Part shown: positions 7,805-17,418 of the stretch, piece by piece
How the letters are laid out: each line of letters opens with the position of its first letter
Position numbering within the stretch: the first letter of the stretch is position 1
Assembly: GCA_965214025.1 (NCBI GenBank)
Contig: CBDCAW010000071.1
Coordinates: 1 to 64,000, forward strand
DNA length: 64,000 nucleotides
Direction: 5' to 3'
DNA from: Granulosicoccus sp965214025
GTDB taxonomy: Bacteria > Pseudomonadota > Gammaproteobacteria > Granulosicoccales > Granulosicoccaceae
Position numbers and translations under genes: made by a program
Notes under the pieces: generated by a model
What the model was told of the DNA's origin: nothing
What the model saw: the letters and a program-made list of their open reading frames with translations, nothing else
Database searches by the model: none

Positions 7805-9313
7805 ATGAACGTTACCGTGAGCCGCAAGCTGCCGAAGCGCCTGGGCAAGGCCAGCCTGATCGTCGCTGTACATGAGGGTAGTCTGCTAGGTCAGGCGGCG
7901 CTGCTCGATGAAAGGAGTGACGGTGCGCTATCGCGTGCCTGCGAGCGTGGTGATGCGACATCGAAACTCGGGCATTGCTGTCTTTTGCACGAAGTGCCCG
8001 GTACTCAGGTGGCGCGGCTGATACTGATCGGTTGTGGCAGCGAGAGCGGCATCGATGAGCGAGACTATCGCAAACTCTGTGCAAGCCTCGGCAAGCAGCT
8101 CGCCGCCCTGGTTCAACGTGAAGCGATCATCTGCCTGATCGACGACGTATCGGTTGCCGATCGCGACCGTGCGTGGTGCTGTGCGCGGCTCACGCTTTCC
8201 ATCAACGAAAGCCTCTATCGATTCACACGTCACAAGGGTTCGCTGGCCGGTGCAGCGCCAGCCGATAGCACCTCTGGCGACACTGCGCGCTTGAAGAAGC
8301 TTCTGCTGTTCACCGAAACCGAAAACCTCAAGCCGCTACGCCTGGCCGCGGAGCGTGCATCTGCCACCGCGCACGGCGCGAGCCTGGCGCGTGATCTCGG
8401 CAACACGGCACCTAATGTCTGTACGCCGAGCTTTCTGGCCGATACGGCCCGGGGGCTTGCGAGTACTCATGCCAACCTGCACACACATGTGATCGATGAG
8501 AAGCGCATGGAGCGCCTGGGCATGGGTGCCTTCCTGTCCGTCACCCGCGGCAGCCGTCAACCGGCCTGCCTTATCGCCATGGAATACAACGGTGGCCCGA
8601 AGTCCGAAGCACCCGTGGTGTTGGTGGGCAAAGGCATCACCTTCGACACCGGTGGCATCTCGATCAAGTCGTCAACCTCGCTCGACGAGATGAAGTTCGA
8701 CATGTGCGGTGCCGCCAGCGTGTTCGGCGTGATGCAGGCCATTGCCGAACTGCAACCGACACGCAACGTGACAGGAGTGGTGGCAGCCGCCGAGAACATG
8801 CCCGACGGAGCAGCATCGCGCCCAGGGGATGTCGTGACCACGATGGCAGGCATTACCGTCGAAATCCTCAACACCGATGCTGAAGGGCGAATGGTGCTGT
8901 GCGATACGCTGACCTACATCAAGCGCTACAAGCCCGCGGTGGTCATCGACGTGGCCACACTTACAGGCGCCGCCGTGGTTGCCTTAGGTAGCGTGGCCAG
9001 TGCCTTGTTCAGCAATGACGACGCGTTGGCCACCGAGCTCATGCGCGCAGCCGACCGATCCGGTGATCTCGCGTGGCGCCTGCCACTGTTCGCGGATTAT
9101 CACGCGCAGCTCGAATCCCCGTTCGCAGACCTTGCGAACATCGGAAATCGTGGCGCTGGCGCCATCACGGCCGCCTGCTTCCTGTCACGCTTCACCGAGG
9201 AGTATGTCTGGGCCCACCTGGACATCGCGGGCGTGGCGTCGCGCTCCGGCAGCGACAAGGGTGCCACGGGGCGACCTGTGCCACTGCTGATGGAGTACCT
9301 GCTCGGCAGTTGA
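7805..9313 (+). CDS. pepA: leucyl aminopeptidase PepA (M17)
   Basis: PepA is a cytosolic dizinc aminopeptidase that removes N-terminal residues from peptides. In some gammaproteobacteria it also binds DNA and assists XerCD recombination. The 502-residue product has all M17 active-site residues: K276, D281 and K288 in VGKGITFDTGGISIKSS, D299 in MKFDMCGA, and D358, E360 and R362 in NTDAEGRMVLCDTL. The N-terminal domain (about 1-165) is the variable one. The ATG at 7805 gives the family's usual length; the open frame extends upstream without similarity. It is the first gene of a pepA-holC-valS cluster, a conserved gammaproteobacterial order. Confidence 0.95.
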   Translation: MNVTVSRKLPKRLGKASLIVAVHEGSLLGQAALLDERSDGALSRACERGDATSKLGHCCLLHEVPGTQVARLILIGCGSESGIDERDYRKLCASLGKQLAALVQREAIICLIDDVSVADRDRAWCCARLTLSINESLYRFTRHKGSLAGAAPADSTSGDTARLKKLLLFTETENLKPLRLAAERASATAHGASLARDLGNTAPNVCTPSFLADTARGLASTHANLHTHVIDEKRMERLGMGAFLSVTRGSRQPACLIAMEYNGGPKSEAPVVLVGKGITFDTGGISIKSSTSLDEMKFDMCGAASVFGVMQAIAELQPTRNVTGVVAAAENMPDGAASRPGDVVTTMAGITVEILNTDAEGRMVLCDTLTYIKRYKPAVVIDVATLTGAAVVALGSVASALFSNDDALATELMRAADRSGDLAWRLPLFADYHAQLESPFADLANIGNRGAGAITAACFLSRFTEEYVWAHLDIAGVASRSGSDKGATGRPVPLLMEYLLGS

Positions 9314-9396
9314 TATCTTGCGGCTTCCCGTACTTGTCAATGCCGGCCGTCGACACGGTACGCCCGCTACACCCATGACACGCCTTCGACACGTCA

Positions 9397-9837
9397 ATGA
9401 CACGCATCGACTTCTACATCTTGCCGGACGACAGCCCGGCGAACCGGCTGAAACTCATCTGCCGCCTCGCCGGCCGGGTGTTCGATCGTCGACAGCTGCT
9501 GTTCATCCACGCCGATTCCGACGCATTGCTGAGTGATCTGGATCTGGCATTGTGGCAACAGGAACCTGTCAGCTTCCTCGCCCACCGGGTGCTCGACCCG
9601 GCGGATGAACACGATGCGCTCGATGCCGATCCGATCCAGCTGTCAACGGGCGAACCGGGTGGTGATCGCCAGGTGTTGATCAATCTGGCCGCAAGCGTAC
9701 CGCCCTTCTTCAGCCGCTTCGAGCGTACGCTGGAGATCGTCAATCAGGATGAATCGGTGCGCGATGCCGGACGCGAACGTTTCCGCTTCTATCGTGAACG
9801 AGGCTATCCACTGCAGCATCACAACCAGCGCGTCTGA
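9397..9837 (+). CDS. holC: DNA polymerase III chi subunit HolC
   Basis: HolC (chi) with HolD links the clamp loader of DNA polymerase III to single-stranded DNA-binding protein. The 146-residue product has the family N-terminus RIDFYILP, the helix region ANRLKLICRLAGRVFDRRQ, and the later pattern LINLAASVPPFFSRFERTLEIV (split across about residues 93-115). It ends with RFRFYRERGYPLQHHN, a usual chi C-terminus. It lies between pepA and valS, the standard location of holC. Confidence 0.93.
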   Translation: MTRIDFYILPDDSPANRLKLICRLAGRVFDRRQLLFIHADSDALLSDLDLALWQQEPVSFLAHRVLDPADEHDALDADPIQLSTGEPGGDRQVLINLAASVPPFFSRFERTLEIVNQDESVRDAGRERFRFYRERGYPLQHHNQRV

Positions 9838-9991
9838 CGCGAGCAGGGGCATCCGTCAAGCTGCCTTCATTCGACTAGGTGGTTGTCCGGAGCGACCGCT
9901 GGCCAGAGTCATAGTGGGCAAGCCGTAAGCGGGGCGCAAGCGAGCCGTTCACGGTATCCTCCCACCTCTGCGCATCGACAACTTACCTGGC

Positions 9992-12793
9992 ATGGACAAG
10001 ACCTACGACCCTCACGCGATAGAACAACGCTGGTATCGAGAGTGGGAAAGCCGCGGCTATTTTGCACCCAGTGGCGAAGGCGAGCCCTACTGCATCATGA
10101 TCCCGCCACCGAACGTGACGGGCACGCTGCATATGGGCCATGCCTTTCAGGAAACGGTCATGGACCTGCTGATCCGCTATCACCGCATGCGTGGTTTCAA
10201 CACACTTTGGCAACCGGGCACGGATCACGCCGGCATAGCCACCCAGATGGTGGTCGAGCGCCAGCTCAACGCGCAGGGCCAGACCCGCCACGATCTCGGC
10301 CGCGATGCATTCATCGAGCGCGTCTGGCAGTGGAAGGAGGAGTCCGGGGGTGCCATCACTGCCCAGCTGCGCCGTCTTGGCGCCTCGCCCGATTGGTCGC
10401 GCGAGCGCTTCACGATGGACGAAGGCATGTCGGCTGCCGTGCGCGATGTTTTCGTCAAACTGTACGACGACGGGCTCATCTATCGTGGCAAGCGGCTGGT
10501 CAACTGGGACCCGGTACTACACACCGCGGTGTCTGATATCGAAGTGCTGTCGGAAGAGGAGCAGGGGCACCTATGGCACTTCCAGTATCCGCTGAGTGAT
10601 GGCAGCGGTCATGTCACCGTGGCCACCACTCGCCCGGAAACCATGCTTGGCGACACAGCCATCGCGGTTCACCCCGATGACGAGCGGTTTGCTCACTGGA
10701 TCGGCAAGCGTGTCACCCTGCCTCTGGTGGGGCGCGAGATCCCGATCATCGCCGACGACTACGTCGATCCGGAGTTCGGCTCCGGTTGCGTGAAGATTAC
10801 CCCGGCACATGACTTCAACGACTACGCGATGGGCCAGCGGCATTCGCTCGAAATCATCAACCTCTTCACCGACGATGCGAGCCTGAACGATAGCGTACCG
10901 GCCGACTACCGCGGCCTCGACCGGTACGAGGCGCGTCGGCGCATCGTGGCAGATCTCGACGCACTCGGCCTGCTGCTCAAGACAGACCCGCACACCCTGA
11001 AGGTACCCCGTGGAGATCGCAGCGGTGAGATCATCGAGCCTTACCTGACCGATCAATGGTTCGTCGATCTCACCAGCAAGCAACAGGAGGATGGTCGGCC
11101 CGGTGGGCACACCGCGATCACCGAACCGTCGCTGGAAGCGGTGCGATCGGGCAAGGTGCGTTTCGTGCCGGGCAACTGGGCCAAGACCTACTATCAGTGG
11201 CTGGAGAACATCGAAGACTGGTGCATCAGCCGACAGTTGTGGTGGGGCCACCGTATTCCCGCCTGGTACGACGCCGAGGGCAACCACTACGTGGCGGAAG
11301 ACGAGGCCGCCGTGCGCCTCAAGCACTCGCTACCCGACGATCTCGAACTGAATCAGGACAACGATGTACTCGATACCTGGTTCTCGTCTGCCCTGTGGCC
11401 GTTCTCCACACTCGGCTGGCCGGAACACACGCAGGCTCTGAAAACCTTCTACCCCGGCAGCGTGTTGGTCACAGGCTTCGACATCATCTTCTTCTGGGTG
11501 GCTCGCATGATCATGTTCGGCACTCGCTTCATGGACGGTGAAGTACCGTTTCGGGAGGTTTACATGCATGGTCTGGTGCGAGATTCAAGCGGCCGGAAGA
11601 TGTCCAAGACCAAGGGCAACGTGCTCGACCCACTCGACATCATCGACGGTATCGATCTGGAAGCGCTGGTGGCCAAGCGTACCGCCAACATGATGCAGCC
11701 GCACCTGGCGCAGGCTATCGAACAACAGACGCGCAAGGAATTCGCCGATGGTATTCCGGCCTTCGGTACCGACGCCTTGCGTTTCACGTTCGCTTCACTG
11801 GCCTCCACCGGGCGTGATATCCGTTTCGATCTGAAACGCGTGGAAGGCTACCGGAACTTCTGCAACAAGCTCTACAACGCCACCCGCTACGTGTTGATGA
11901 ACACCGAGGGCATGACGACTTCGGCACCATCGACAAGCGCTGGCAGCGTCATCGATCGCTGGATCGAAGATCAACTGGCGTCGACCACGCAAGCGATTCA
12001 CGACAACGTGGCGAACTATCGCTTCGATCTGGCAGCCACCGCTCTCTACGAGTTCGTCTGGAACGAGTACTGCGACTGGTACCTGGAAATGGCCAAGCCT
12101 GCGTTGGGCGACTCGGCAACGCCAGCAGCCCGGCAGGCAACCCGTGAAACCTTGTTACAGGTGCTGGAGTCGACCTTACGCCTGGCCCACCCCTTCATGC
12201 CGTTCATCACCGAAGAGCTATGGCAGAGTGTGGCAAGCCGCGCGAACATCGCAGGCGACAGCATCAGTCGGCGGCCCTACCCCGATCCCGCAGGCCGTCA
12301 GAAGGATACGGCCGCCGCGCAGGAAATCGACTGGATCAAGCGTGTAGTGATGGGTGTACGGCGGATTCGCTCGGAAATGAACATCAACCCGGGCAAGAAG
12401 CTGCCGCTGCTGGTGGCCGACAGCACATCACACGATCGCCGGTGCCTCAGAGATCACGAGACGCTGCTGATGTCCCTGGCACGGCTGGCATCAATCGACG
12501 TGCTCGACGCGAATTCGGTGCAGCCGGATTCTGCGGTAGCCATCGTCGACGACATGCAACTACTCATTCCGATGGCAGGCCTGATCGACAAGCAGGCCGA
12601 GCTTACGCGACTGAACAAGGAGCTGGGCCGCCTCGAGGGAGAGGTGAAGCGCCTGTCGGGCAAGCTCGGCAACGCAGGCTTCACTGCCAAGGCACCGCCC
12701 GCGGTAGTCGCTGCCGAGCAACAGAAGCTTGATGATGCACGGTCTGCCTTGACGCGGTTGAGTGAGCAGCGCGGACAGATCGAGGCGCTGTGA
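9992..12793 (+). CDS. valS: valyl-tRNA synthetase
   Basis: ValS charges tRNA-Val and edits misactivated threonine. The 933-residue protein is full length for a bacterial class I ValRS. The HIGH-type motif is PPPNVTGTLHMGH (residues 38-50) and the KMSKS-type motif is KMSKTKGN (residues 536-543), with Thr in place of the usual second Ser. The editing domain (CP1, about 190-330) includes TTRPETMLGDTA. The last 65 or so residues form the typical coiled-coil tRNA-binding arm (ELTRLNKELGRLEGEVKRL). The ATG at 9992 gives the expected MDKTYDPHAIE start. It probably belongs to the pepA-holC-valS unit but has about 150 bases of leader that could hold its own promoter. Confidence 0.97.
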   Translation: MDKTYDPHAIEQRWYREWESRGYFAPSGEGEPYCIMIPPPNVTGTLHMGHAFQETVMDLLIRYHRMRGFNTLWQPGTDHAGIATQMVVERQLNAQGQTRHDLGRDAFIERVWQWKEESGGAITAQLRRLGASPDWSRERFTMDEGMSAAVRDVFVKLYDDGLIYRGKRLVNWDPVLHTAVSDIEVLSEEEQGHLWHFQYPLSDGSGHVTVATTRPETMLGDTAIAVHPDDERFAHWIGKRVTLPLVGREIPIIADDYVDPEFGSGCVKITPAHDFNDYAMGQRHSLEIINLFTDDASLNDSVPADYRGLDRYEARRRIVADLDALGLLLKTDPHTLKVPRGDRSGEIIEPYLTDQWFVDLTSKQQEDGRPGGHTAITEPSLEAVRSGKVRFVPGNWAKTYYQWLENIEDWCISRQLWWGHRIPAWYDAEGNHYVAEDEAAVRLKHSLPDDLELNQDNDVLDTWFSSALWPFSTLGWPEHTQALKTFYPGSVLVTGFDIIFFWVARMIMFGTRFMDGEVPFREVYMHGLVRDSSGRKMSKTKGNVLDPLDIIDGIDLEALVAKRTANMMQPHLAQAIEQQTRKEFADGIPAFGTDALRFTFASLASTGRDIRFDLKRVEGYRNFCNKLYNATRYVLMNTEGMTTSAPSTSAGSVIDRWIEDQLASTTQAIHDNVANYRFDLAATALYEFVWNEYCDWYLEMAKPALGDSATPAARQATRETLLQVLESTLRLAHPFMPFITEELWQSVASRANIAGDSISRRPYPDPAGRQKDTAAAQEIDWIKRVVMGVRRIRSEMNINPGKKLPLLVADSTSHDRRCLRDHETLLMSLARLASIDVLDANSVQPDSAVAIVDDMQLLIPMAGLIDKQAELTRLNKELGRLEGEVKRLSGKLGNAGFTAKAPPAVVAAEQQKLDDARSALTRLSEQRGQIEAL

Positions 12794-12880
12794 CCTGATT
12801 CGAGGAAATACCGAGCATTCGCGGGCCACGGAAAGGAAAGTACTTCGTCATCAGCAGATCAAGCCTACGTCAACAGGCCT

Positions 12881-12900
12881 GTCCCGGAGTGAGTCGGGAC
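12881..12900. terminator. short inverted repeat between convergent valS and OMP gene
   Basis: GTCCCG and CGGGAC, separated by eight bases, form a 6-bp G/C stem in the convergent gap between valS and the outer-membrane protein gene. No clear T-run follows on either strand, so it is only a possible bidirectional terminator. Confidence 0.35.
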
Positions 12901-12911
12901 GGTTCGATCCT

Positions 12912-13622
12912 TCAGAACCTGATGCCGGCCTTCATGCTGTAGCTCGTGAAGTCGCCGGTCTGATCGACCTCGAATGCCAGGTTCAGGCCCAGGTTCACGT
13001 TCAGGCCCGCGAAGACCTTACTCTCCTCGACCTTTTCCTTCTCCAGGTTCAGGTAGATATCGTCAGGCGTACCGGTGGTGCTCACGTACCCGACACCGCC
13101 ATAGGGCGTCAGCATCAGGAACCCCTTCGAGACCGCCAGTTCCACGGCTGCATTGCTCAGTTCCAGATCATCCGAGCCATCGATGCGGCTGTAGCTGGCG
13201 CGCAGACCGATCGCAGGCGTTGCCACGCCACCTTCGAGCAGAGCGTAACGCAGCTCACCGCCCCATACGGTGATATCGGTATCCGGAATCGCGCCGAATG
13301 AAACGCCGACATCGATCCCGGAAGGCAGACCCTTGTGCGCATGCAGCTTCGGGATGAGCAAGGTGTCGATGTCGGCATTCCCCCCACTGGCGCGATCGAG
13401 AACGTCATCATCGATTTCCGTGGACGATACCTCGATACCCAGATCGAGGCCGATCACGCCGAGCGTCTCCCCCGGCGCCACCGCCTTGTAGTGTGTGGCG
13501 GCGCCGATGTTGCCGGTGAGTTTCTTGAAATCATCCTGGGAAAGCAGGCCGATGGAATCCAGTGGGCTGGCCTGTACGGACAACGTAAGCACCAGGGGCA
13601 ACGTGGCGATCAGACGTTTCAT
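12912..13622 (-). CDS. putative outer-membrane beta-barrel protein
   Basis: The 236-residue product has a clear signal peptide (MKRLIATLPLVLTLSVQA) and alternating hydrophobic strand patterns (for example SYSMKAGIRF) that end in a C-terminal phenylalanine. This is the usual signal for insertion of outer-membrane beta-barrels. Segments such as GLPSGIDVGVSFG, LRYALLEGG and MLTPYGGVGYV look like barrel strands. I choose the ATG at 13622, preceded by GGAGAA, over an upstream start that would bury the signal peptide. It follows yheS on the same strand at about 36 bases, so the two may be co-transcribed. No specific family could be named and the function is unknown. Confidence 0.72.
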   Translation of the reverse strand: MKRLIATLPLVLTLSVQASPLDSIGLLSQDDFKKLTGNIGAATHYKAVAPGETLGVIGLDLGIEVSSTEIDDDVLDRASGGNADIDTLLIPKLHAHKGLPSGIDVGVSFGAIPDTDITVWGGELRYALLEGGVATPAIGLRASYSRIDGSDDLELSNAAVELAVSKGFLMLTPYGGVGYVSTTGTPDDIYLNLEKEKVEESKVFAGLNVNLGLNLAFEVDQTGDFTSYSMKAGIRF

Positions 13623-13658
13623 TCGATCAATTCTCCAGGGACTGACATGGGCTGGCAC

Positions 13659-15701
13659 TCAAGGGCCCTGACGGGCAGATGGCACTGCACCCTCCGCGTG
13701 CTCCAGAGCCTGCATGCTTTCCAACAGTACGGTTTCGGCCTGTTCCACGTTCGACTTGAGCGTGGCCTCCTGACTCAGAAGCTTCGCCAGGCGCTGCCGA
13801 TTCTGATCAGTGTATAGATCATTCGCCGCCAACTCACTGCGCAACCGCGACAATTCGGCCATCTGTTTCTCGAGCTGCTTTTCGGCGCGCTCCATGGCCA
13901 CACGCAACGGTCGCACCTGCTCCCGCAGCGCCGCTGCCTCACGCTTGCGCTCCTTGCGATCAGCGGGCGTGAGCGTCTCCGTTGCCGTTTCGTTCGCTAC
14001 CTGCCCGTTGCCGACGCCGCCCCCCCCATCCACCGCGGCTGCGAGCCCCTGCACGGGAATCGATTGTGAACCGGGTGCCTTCTCAGCAGTCGAATCCACA
14101 TCTGCTACGACCCCATCCGACTTCGCCTCACGCTGGCGACGCTTCGACAGCCAGCGCGCGTAACCGTCCAGATCATCATCGAACGGTTCCAGCGACCCTG
14201 AATCCACCAGCCACAGGTCATCGACGACCGAGCGCAGCAGTGTGCGATCGTGCGAGACCACGATCAGCGCACCCTCGAACCCCTGTAGCGCATTGGCCAG
14301 CGCCTGGCGCATGGCGATGTCGAGATGGTTGGTCGGCTCATCGAGCAACAACAGGTTAGGACGCTGGTAGACGATCAGCGCCAGCGCCAGCCGGGCCCGC
14401 TCACCGCCAGACAGGGTTCGCGCAGACTGCATGACCTGATCACCGCGGAAATCGAAACCACCGAGATAGGTGCGCGCCTGGCTGTCGGCCAGCTTGCGAT
14501 CGATGGCCAGCAGCGCCTGCAGCGGTGAGTGATCGTCGCGCAGCTGATCGACCTGATGTTGGGCGAAATAGCCGATCGCAAGCTTCTGCGCCGGCGTGCG
14601 CTCACCCGACAGCGCCTGCAGGTCACCTACCAACGCCTTGATCAGCGTGGACTTACCCGCGCCGTTGGCACCCAGCAAACCGATACGATCACCGGTGTGC
14701 ACCGTCAGGCTGATGTCGCGCAGCCATGGCACACCGTCGTAGCCGATGGCCGCCTTGCGCATCACCACCAGCGGGCTTGGCAAGGCATCCGGCTTGCGGA
14801 AGCCGAAGTGGAACGGAGAGTCGATCTGTGCCGGGCCGATCGTGGTCATGCGTTCGAGCATCTTCAGGCGGCTCTGCGCCTGACGCGCCTTCGTGGCCTT
14901 GGCCCGGAAGCGATCGACGAAGCTCTGCATGGCAGCCCGCTTCTGCTCCTGCTTCTCGAACGCAGACTGCTGGTTGGCAAGCCGGCTTGCGCGCATCTGC
15001 TCGAAGGCGGTGTAGTTACCGGTGTAGAGGGTGACCTTGCGGTGCTCGATATGTACGGTATGGCTGGTGATCCGATCGAGAAATTCGCGATCGTGCGAGA
15101 TCAAAATCAGACCTCCCTCACGTTGCAACAGCCATTGCTCGAGCCAGAAGACCGCATCCAGGTCGAGGTGATTGGTAGGTTCGTCGAGCAACAGCAGATC
15201 ACTCGGGCTCATGAGCGCCTGAGCAAGATTCAGCCGCATGCGCCAGCCGCCGGAGAAGTTCGACACCGGCCACTGATGTTGCGGCGTGGCAAAGCCCAGA
15301 CCGTTGAGCAGGCTGCCGGCGCGGGCATGGGCATCGTAGCCACCCGCCATGCCGTAGTCGGACAAAAGCTCCGCATGACGCATGCCGTCGTCGTCGCCGA
15401 CGCTCTCGAGAGCCGCCTCGCAGGCACGCAGGTGCGCATCGCCATCGATGACATATTCCAACGCCGGGCGTGGTGAGGATTCGGTTTCCTGCGCCACGTG
15501 CGAGACCACCACCTGCTGCTGTAGCGACAGCTCCCCCTCATCGGCCTCCAGCCTGCCGAGGATCATCGAGAACAACGTCGACTTGCCCGTACCGTTGGCA
15601 CCGGTAAGCCCGACCTTCTGACCGGCATACAACACGAAGTTGACGGAGTCGAACAACATCACACCGTCACGACGGCACGCGACCTGATTGAAACTGAGCA
15701 T
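13659..15701 (-). CDS. yheS: ABC-F ATPase YheS
   Basis: This is an ABC-F protein: two ABC ATPase domains in one chain with no transmembrane domain, of the kind that acts on the ribosome E-site to rescue stalled translation. The 680-residue protein has Walker A motifs GANGTGKST (residues 34-42) and GANGAGKST (about 340-350), signature motifs SGGWRMR and LSGGERAR, and LLLDEPTNHLD twice. The charged linker between the domains (KRAAMQSFVDRFRAKATKAR) is the P-site tRNA-interaction motif region. A long C-terminal coiled coil (about 580-670) matches the YheS subgroup. It reads toward the outer-membrane protein gene on the same strand. Confidence 0.92.
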   Translation of the reverse strand: MLSFNQVACRRDGVMLFDSVNFVLYAGQKVGLTGANGTGKSTLFSMILGRLEADEGELSLQQQVVVSHVAQETESSPRPALEYVIDGDAHLRACEAALESVGDDDGMRHAELLSDYGMAGGYDAHARAGSLLNGLGFATPQHQWPVSNFSGGWRMRLNLAQALMSPSDLLLLDEPTNHLDLDAVFWLEQWLLQREGGLILISHDREFLDRITSHTVHIEHRKVTLYTGNYTAFEQMRASRLANQQSAFEKQEQKRAAMQSFVDRFRAKATKARQAQSRLKMLERMTTIGPAQIDSPFHFGFRKPDALPSPLVVMRKAAIGYDGVPWLRDISLTVHTGDRIGLLGANGAGKSTLIKALVGDLQALSGERTPAQKLAIGYFAQHQVDQLRDDHSPLQALLAIDRKLADSQARTYLGGFDFRGDQVMQSARTLSGGERARLALALIVYQRPNLLLLDEPTNHLDIAMRQALANALQGFEGALIVVSHDRTLLRSVVDDLWLVDSGSLEPFDDDLDGYARWLSKRRQREAKSDGVVADVDSTAEKAPGSQSIPVQGLAAAVDGGGGVGNGQVANETATETLTPADRKERKREAAALREQVRPLRVAMERAEKQLEKQMAELSRLRSELAANDLYTDQNRQRLAKLLSQEATLKSNVEQAETVLLESMQALEHAEGAVPSARQGP

Positions 15702-15780
15702 GGCGCGATCTTACACGTTGAAGCGGATCTACTGCCTTCTGGTATGCTCCGCACACGTCTGATCGAGGCATTTGCCTGCT

Positions 15781-16389
15781 ATGAACCTGCTGTCCCGGAA
15801 TCGCTCTTCGCTACCCATCGGCTCAGTGTTGGCGCTCGTGCTGCTACTCGGCGGCTGTGGCATCAACAACATCCCGACTTACGACGAGGCCGCCAACGGA
15901 GCCTGGAGCGAGGTGCAGAATCAGTACAAGCGCCGAAGCGACCTGGTACCAAACCTGGTCGAGACGGTCAAGGGCTTCGCCGACCAGGAGCGTGAAGTGC
16001 TCACCCAGGTTACCGAGGCACGGGCGAAGGTGTCACAGATGAATATCTCGCCTGAAATGCTGACCGACCCCGAGGCCTTCGAGCAGTTTCAGCAGAATCA
16101 GGATCAGCTGGGCTCCGCGCTCTCTCGCCTGCTGGTGACCGTGGAGGCGTATCCGGATCTGAAGTCGAACGAGAACTTCCTGGCCCTGCAGTCACAACTG
16201 GAAGGTACCGAGAACCGGATCTCCGTCGCGCGGCGCGACTACATTCAGACCGTCACACGGTTCAACACCGAGCTGCGCACGATACCCGGACGCTGGTGGC
16301 ACCAGTTCATGTACTCGGATCTGGAGCAGAAGCAGAACTTCACCGTGTCCGAGGCGGAGTCGGAAAACCCGTCGGTGAACTTCGACTGA
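15781..16389 (+). CDS. lemA: LemA family lipoprotein
   Basis: LemA family proteins are membrane-anchored helical bundles of unclear biochemical role. The 202-residue product begins MNLLSRNRSSLP and has a lipobox-like LLGGC at about residues 25-29, so it is probably a lipoprotein. The family core is clear: NQYKRRSDLVPNLVETVKGF (about 47-66), YPDLKSNENFLALQSQLEGT and the ENRISVARRDY segment, followed by FNTELRTIPGRWW. The ATG at 15781 follows an in-frame TTG nine bases upstream. It heads a compact operon with two TPM-domain genes, a conserved pairing. Confidence 0.93.
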   Translation: MNLLSRNRSSLPIGSVLALVLLLGGCGINNIPTYDEAANGAWSEVQNQYKRRSDLVPNLVETVKGFADQEREVLTQVTEARAKVSQMNISPEMLTDPEAFEQFQQNQDQLGSALSRLLVTVEAYPDLKSNENFLALQSQLEGTENRISVARRDYIQTVTRFNTELRTIPGRWWHQFMYSDLEQKQNFTVSEAESENPSVNFD

Positions 16390-16395
16390 GGGGTG

Positions 16396-17418
16396 ATGAG
16401 CGCACGCAACCCTGCCGGGATGGTGAGCTCGTCGATGCCACGGGCTGTCGAGGTCTGTGCGCGTTGGCAGATGCCAGGCACTGCAGCAATAGCGGCTCTG
16501 GTCAAGCACTTGCCACGCACCTTGATGCCGGTGGCGTTTCTGATGCTGGCATTGGTCGGCAAGCCCGTGATGGCGCAGGACGAACCCGACTTTCCCGCCC
16601 TGTCGGGTCGGGTCGTCGATCAGGCCGGTCTGCTCGATGAGTCCGTGCGCGGGAGGCTCGATGCGCAACTCGCCGCGCACGAGGCCGAATCCACCAATCA
16701 GATCGTCGTCGCGACACTCGCCTCTCTCGATGGGTACGACATCGCCGACTACTCGAACCGCCTGGCTCGCGCCTGGCAGATCGGTACCGCCGAGAACGAC
16801 AACGGTGTGGTGCTGGTCGTCGCGCCGGAAGAGCGCGAAGTACGCATCGAAGTGGGCTATGGGCTGGAAGGCGCTCTGACGGATGCGCTGAGCCGCGTCA
16901 TCATCGAGCGCGAGATCCTGCCGGCGTTCCGAAACAACGATTACCCAGGCGGCATCGAGGCGGGAGTCACGGCCATAGTACAAGCCGTGGATGGCGAGTA
17001 CGAGGCACCGGCCGGTGGCCGCAGTACACGATCCCCGGGCGAACTGCCCGAAGCGGTCGTTCCACTGATTTTCCTGGCCATCCTCGGCATCATCGAAACC
17101 CTCAAGCGGACCGGGAACCGGCGTATCGCCCTCGGCTTCTTTCCGGCCGGTGTCGGCGGGCTCATGGGTACACTGGTGTTTGGCAGTATCCTGATCGGCG
17201 TTGCCATCGGCATAGGGCTCTTCGCACTGATCTGGTTCAAGGGTGGTGGCGGAGACAGCTCCGGTGGCAACCAGCGAATGGCCAGGCGCAGGCATCGTAG
17301 CGCCATCGCGGGCGGCGGCTTCGGTGGTGGGTTGGGCGGTGGCGGGTTCGGCGGCGGGGGTGGCTTCAGTGGCGGAGGGGGTGGTTTCGGTGGTGGCGGC
17401 GCATCAGGAGGCTGGTGA
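16396..17418 (+). CDS. TPM-domain (YgcG-type) membrane protein
   Basis: The product of about 340 residues has a signal sequence with a long n-region, cleaved near VMAQDEPDF, and then a TPM domain (about residues 70-190) with GLLDES near its start, TNQIVVATLASLDGYDI, and NGVVLVVAPEEREVRIEVGYGLEG. TPM domains occur in plant photosystem II repair protein TLP18.3 and in bacterial YgcG proteins, where their role is not settled. Two or three transmembrane segments follow (about 220-280). The protein ends in a Gly-rich GGGFGGG tail, typical of this family. It starts seven bases after lemA and its stop overlaps the next start (TGATG). The exact start is uncertain because several ATGs precede the signal sequence. 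Confidence 0.88.
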   Translation: MSARNPAGMVSSSMPRAVEVCARWQMPGTAAIAALVKHLPRTLMPVAFLMLALVGKPVMAQDEPDFPALSGRVVDQAGLLDESVRGRLDAQLAAHEAESTNQIVVATLASLDGYDIADYSNRLARAWQIGTAENDNGVVLVVAPEEREVRIEVGYGLEGALTDALSRVIIEREILPAFRNNDYPGGIEAGVTAIVQAVDGEYEAPAGGRSTRSPGELPEAVVPLIFLAILGIIETLKRTGNRRIALGFFPAGVGGLMGTLVFGSILIGVAIGIGLFALIWFKGGGGDSSGGNQRMARRRHRSAIAGGGFGGGLGGGGFGGGGGFSGGGGGFGGGGASGGW